Assembly (NCBI GenBank): GCA_003952965.2
Contig: CM025856.1
Span: forward strand, 10,685,814 to 10,749,813
DNA from: Morella rubra
Lineage: Eukaryota; Streptophyta; Magnoliopsida; Fagales; Myricaceae
Length of the DNA: 64,000 nt
Reading direction: 5' to 3'
Part shown: positions 61,924 through 64,000 of the stretch, piece by piece
Position numbering within the stretch: the first letter of the stretch is position 1
How the letters are laid out: every line of letters starts with the position of its first letter
The notes under the pieces: model-generated
The model's database searches: none
What the model saw: only the letters and a program-made list of their open reading frames with translations
Told to the model about the DNA's origin: nothing
Translations under genes and position numbers: made by a program

Positions 61924-64000
61924 ATAATATCGATTATCGAGATGAAGAGAAAGGAATTGATGATGGAAGCAAGAGAAGGAAGTTACATGTATCATACATC
62001 CTGGCTTTGAAGCAAATTTCTAGTGTGTCTTTGATGACTTCTTGCCAGTGACGGGCTTATTCTTGCATTTCGGTGGATCTTGGGATGTAGAGAGGAAGGC
62101 GAAGACATGCAGGGCGACTCCATGCGGAAGGGAAGAAGAAATGAATGGTGAGCGAACTAAGCAGGCGCCCATATATCTTGGAAGTGGTTCCCACCATAAA
62201 GTACAGAACATGGAAAACGTTGATCGGATGTGATTTGCTAGGGACGGTGGAGCTTTTCCTCCCTAACATTATATTTTCTGAAAGATTACGTCCTAAATCC
62301 ACCGATGGATTTTGTGGTCTTCCCATTTCCTTCAGTTTTCTTACAGTTTAGAACTGTCTCCTTTGTCATGAATATTTAGCATCAAGAGAAAACAGATCTG
62401 CCGAAAAAGATTGTTAGAACGTTTATCTAATTAAAATCCTTAAGGGTTTTAGCATTTATTAAAGACACGTATAATATAATGATCAATTAATCTAAAGATG
62501 GTCAAATAAAACAAGAGAAGGAAATAAAATGTCTAGGGCCACACAAGATATTTTTCACGCAAGTCAGAGAGATTGGCACGTTAAGCTCGATATTCCTCGG
62601 GTCTAGTTTGACATGCGGGCATTGAATTGACGAGGGTTAGAGAATCCACACGAACCGCTCATCAATTGGGCTTGATCTTTGAGCCCTCAAGGGTAATTCC
62701 GGGCCGACTCATCCACGTAAGCCCAATTTTAGTCTAAGTGAGGACTGGAGACCCAATTCACTGAATATCCTCTGTTAATCTTATGGGCTAAGAAGTGGGC
62801 CGCCTAGTCCAAGGCGTTTCTGAAAATTGAAGTTAACCGTGTCGCCAAACTTGGGCTTAGTGAATAATATGGACCTTCACTCAAAACCTAAAAACAGAAA
62901 AAGGTTATGGACCTCGCTCCGACTATAGTCTGCCAATAAAAAAGGTTATAGCCCTCGTTAGGACTGCAATCTGCCTCAATGAGAAATATAATAGGGCCCA
63001 AGTAAACAAGGAGAAATACTCTAAAAATACCTGGCCACAACAATTCCAGTGAGATCATAAAAATTTGGGGATCCAGATTGGATAAACGAGCAGAAGAACA
63101 CTTTTCACTAGGGTCGTCGGTGGTCCAACCAATTTGGGAAAGGACAATTTTTGATTTGTCGGGGGTTCGTTTTTTGTCAACTTATGTGATTTGGATAAGC
63201 ATATTCGTAGAGGTAGTTTACACTTTGTTGAACTACATTTTCCCCCTTGAATTTGACTCTCCTCCTAATAAGGTCACCTATATGATAGAAGAGACTCTAA
63301 GCTTTGAGAGAGCTACAAAAATTGACCCACAATCATCGGAACCGTAAAACATGTCGGATAATATAGGCAAGATGTTGGTTGACCAAAATCTACTTCGTAG
63401 CTCTGTGTTTTTGACTGATCTTAATCCTTTCACTTGCGTCCAATTCAAATAAAACATCAAATCGCGCGCGCCGAGGGACACTAATGGGGTTTTGACGATT
63501 CAATCATTTCCCTTTCTGGCTGGTTCTTGTAACTACACGGGAAACCCAAGGGAAGATCAAAATTAGAGGACAAAAAAAGAAGAAGAAAACAGTGAGGTCG
63601 AATATGAATATGAATGGCGACATAATAGGTCACAGTAACAAGATGAAATAGGTCCGTTAACTGCGGGGTGGATAGGTGACATTACGAGATAAAATGATAA
63701 ATGTGAAAAGGACCAGGGCGTTATGGAGGAAAGTTGGACAGGAAAAGGAAACAGATTGAGGGGATTGCGCCAAAACATGACGAAATGGGGGCTGACAAAT
63801 ACAACGAGGCTGAGAGGAACAGAAACTTATGGGAAAGAAGCCAGGGGAGACGCTAATAGTCGAACAGTTTCCAACGGGCCTCTTTTTTGGTCCCCTTGAG
63901 ATGAAGAAATACCAGCCACTCAGACACCCTTGCCCTCGCCGGGTGATCTTCCTGTTCCACTCCCTGCTCACAAAATGCCAAAACACGTTAACATCCCTCT
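61924..64000. other. Right-end region, no gene supported
   Basis: From 61924 to about 62400 is upstream flank of the permease-like gene. From about 62430 to 63480 the composition changes to GC-richer text with repeated gggcc-type words, suggesting retrotransposon-derived DNA, but I could not find paired LTRs or coding domains. The last 500 bases have a 109-codon open stretch on the minus strand (63986-63657) that I do not recognise. Confidence 0.4.

Noticed and set aside
62430-63480. Possible LTR retrotransposon remnant
   Set aside because: No paired repeats, primer site or coding domain could be shown within the window.

Overview
This is a 64 kb piece of plant nuclear DNA, most likely from a eudicot with long introns and many transposons. 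The genes are split by canonical GT..AG introns, the intergenic DNA is AT-rich, and every mobile element is of a plant type (Copia, LINE, hAT, Mutator-like, Tourist-like, CACTA-like). I found no bacterial, viral-particle or organellar gene set, and no tRNA, rRNA or CRISPR array.

Layout. Positions 1-3570 are intergenic, with a CACTA-type end cluster. A 22-coding-exon gene on the + strand (5371-29979) encodes a 1448-residue glycine-rich multi-pass membrane protein of unknown function. Its intron 11 (17853-23290) holds two adjacent insertions: a 2.9 kb Copia element that lacks protease and integrase (18273-21180), and a 5'-truncated LINE (21196-22547). Positions 30000-38400 are a transposon field: an 805 bp hAT element with a perfect 8-bp target duplication (31108-31912), a tandem repeat of about 205 bp, and a 4.8 kb hAT element with a frameshifted transposase (33218-38010). 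That second hAT element ends 381 bp upstream of the start codon of a two-exon gene for the mitochondrial ATP synthase delta' subunit (38392-41388, +). A Mutator-type MITE lies at 42280-42841. On the - strand, a 17-exon gene (57590-44739) encodes the peroxisomal Lon protease LON2 (889 residues, C-terminal SKL); its intron 15 holds a fold-back Mutator-type element. Beyond a Tourist-like MITE (58021-58428) lies a 7-exon tryptophan/tyrosine-permease-family gene on the - strand (about 61923-59673) with frame disruptions. Positions 62000-64000 hold no gene I can support.

The three intact genes do not form a pathway: they are an endomembrane or cell-surface protein, a subunit of the mitochondrial F1 ATPase and a peroxisomal protease. 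From memory, their order matches Arabidopsis At5g47020 - At5g47030 - At5g47040, so the window appears to preserve an old linkage block expanded by transposons. The exon models were built by eye: reading frames close exactly across all splice junctions of the three intact genes (4347, 600 and 2670 coding bases). I found no clearly new molecular system. The most rewarding items are the precisely bounded non-autonomous elements, the unknown glycine-rich membrane protein and the disrupted permease.
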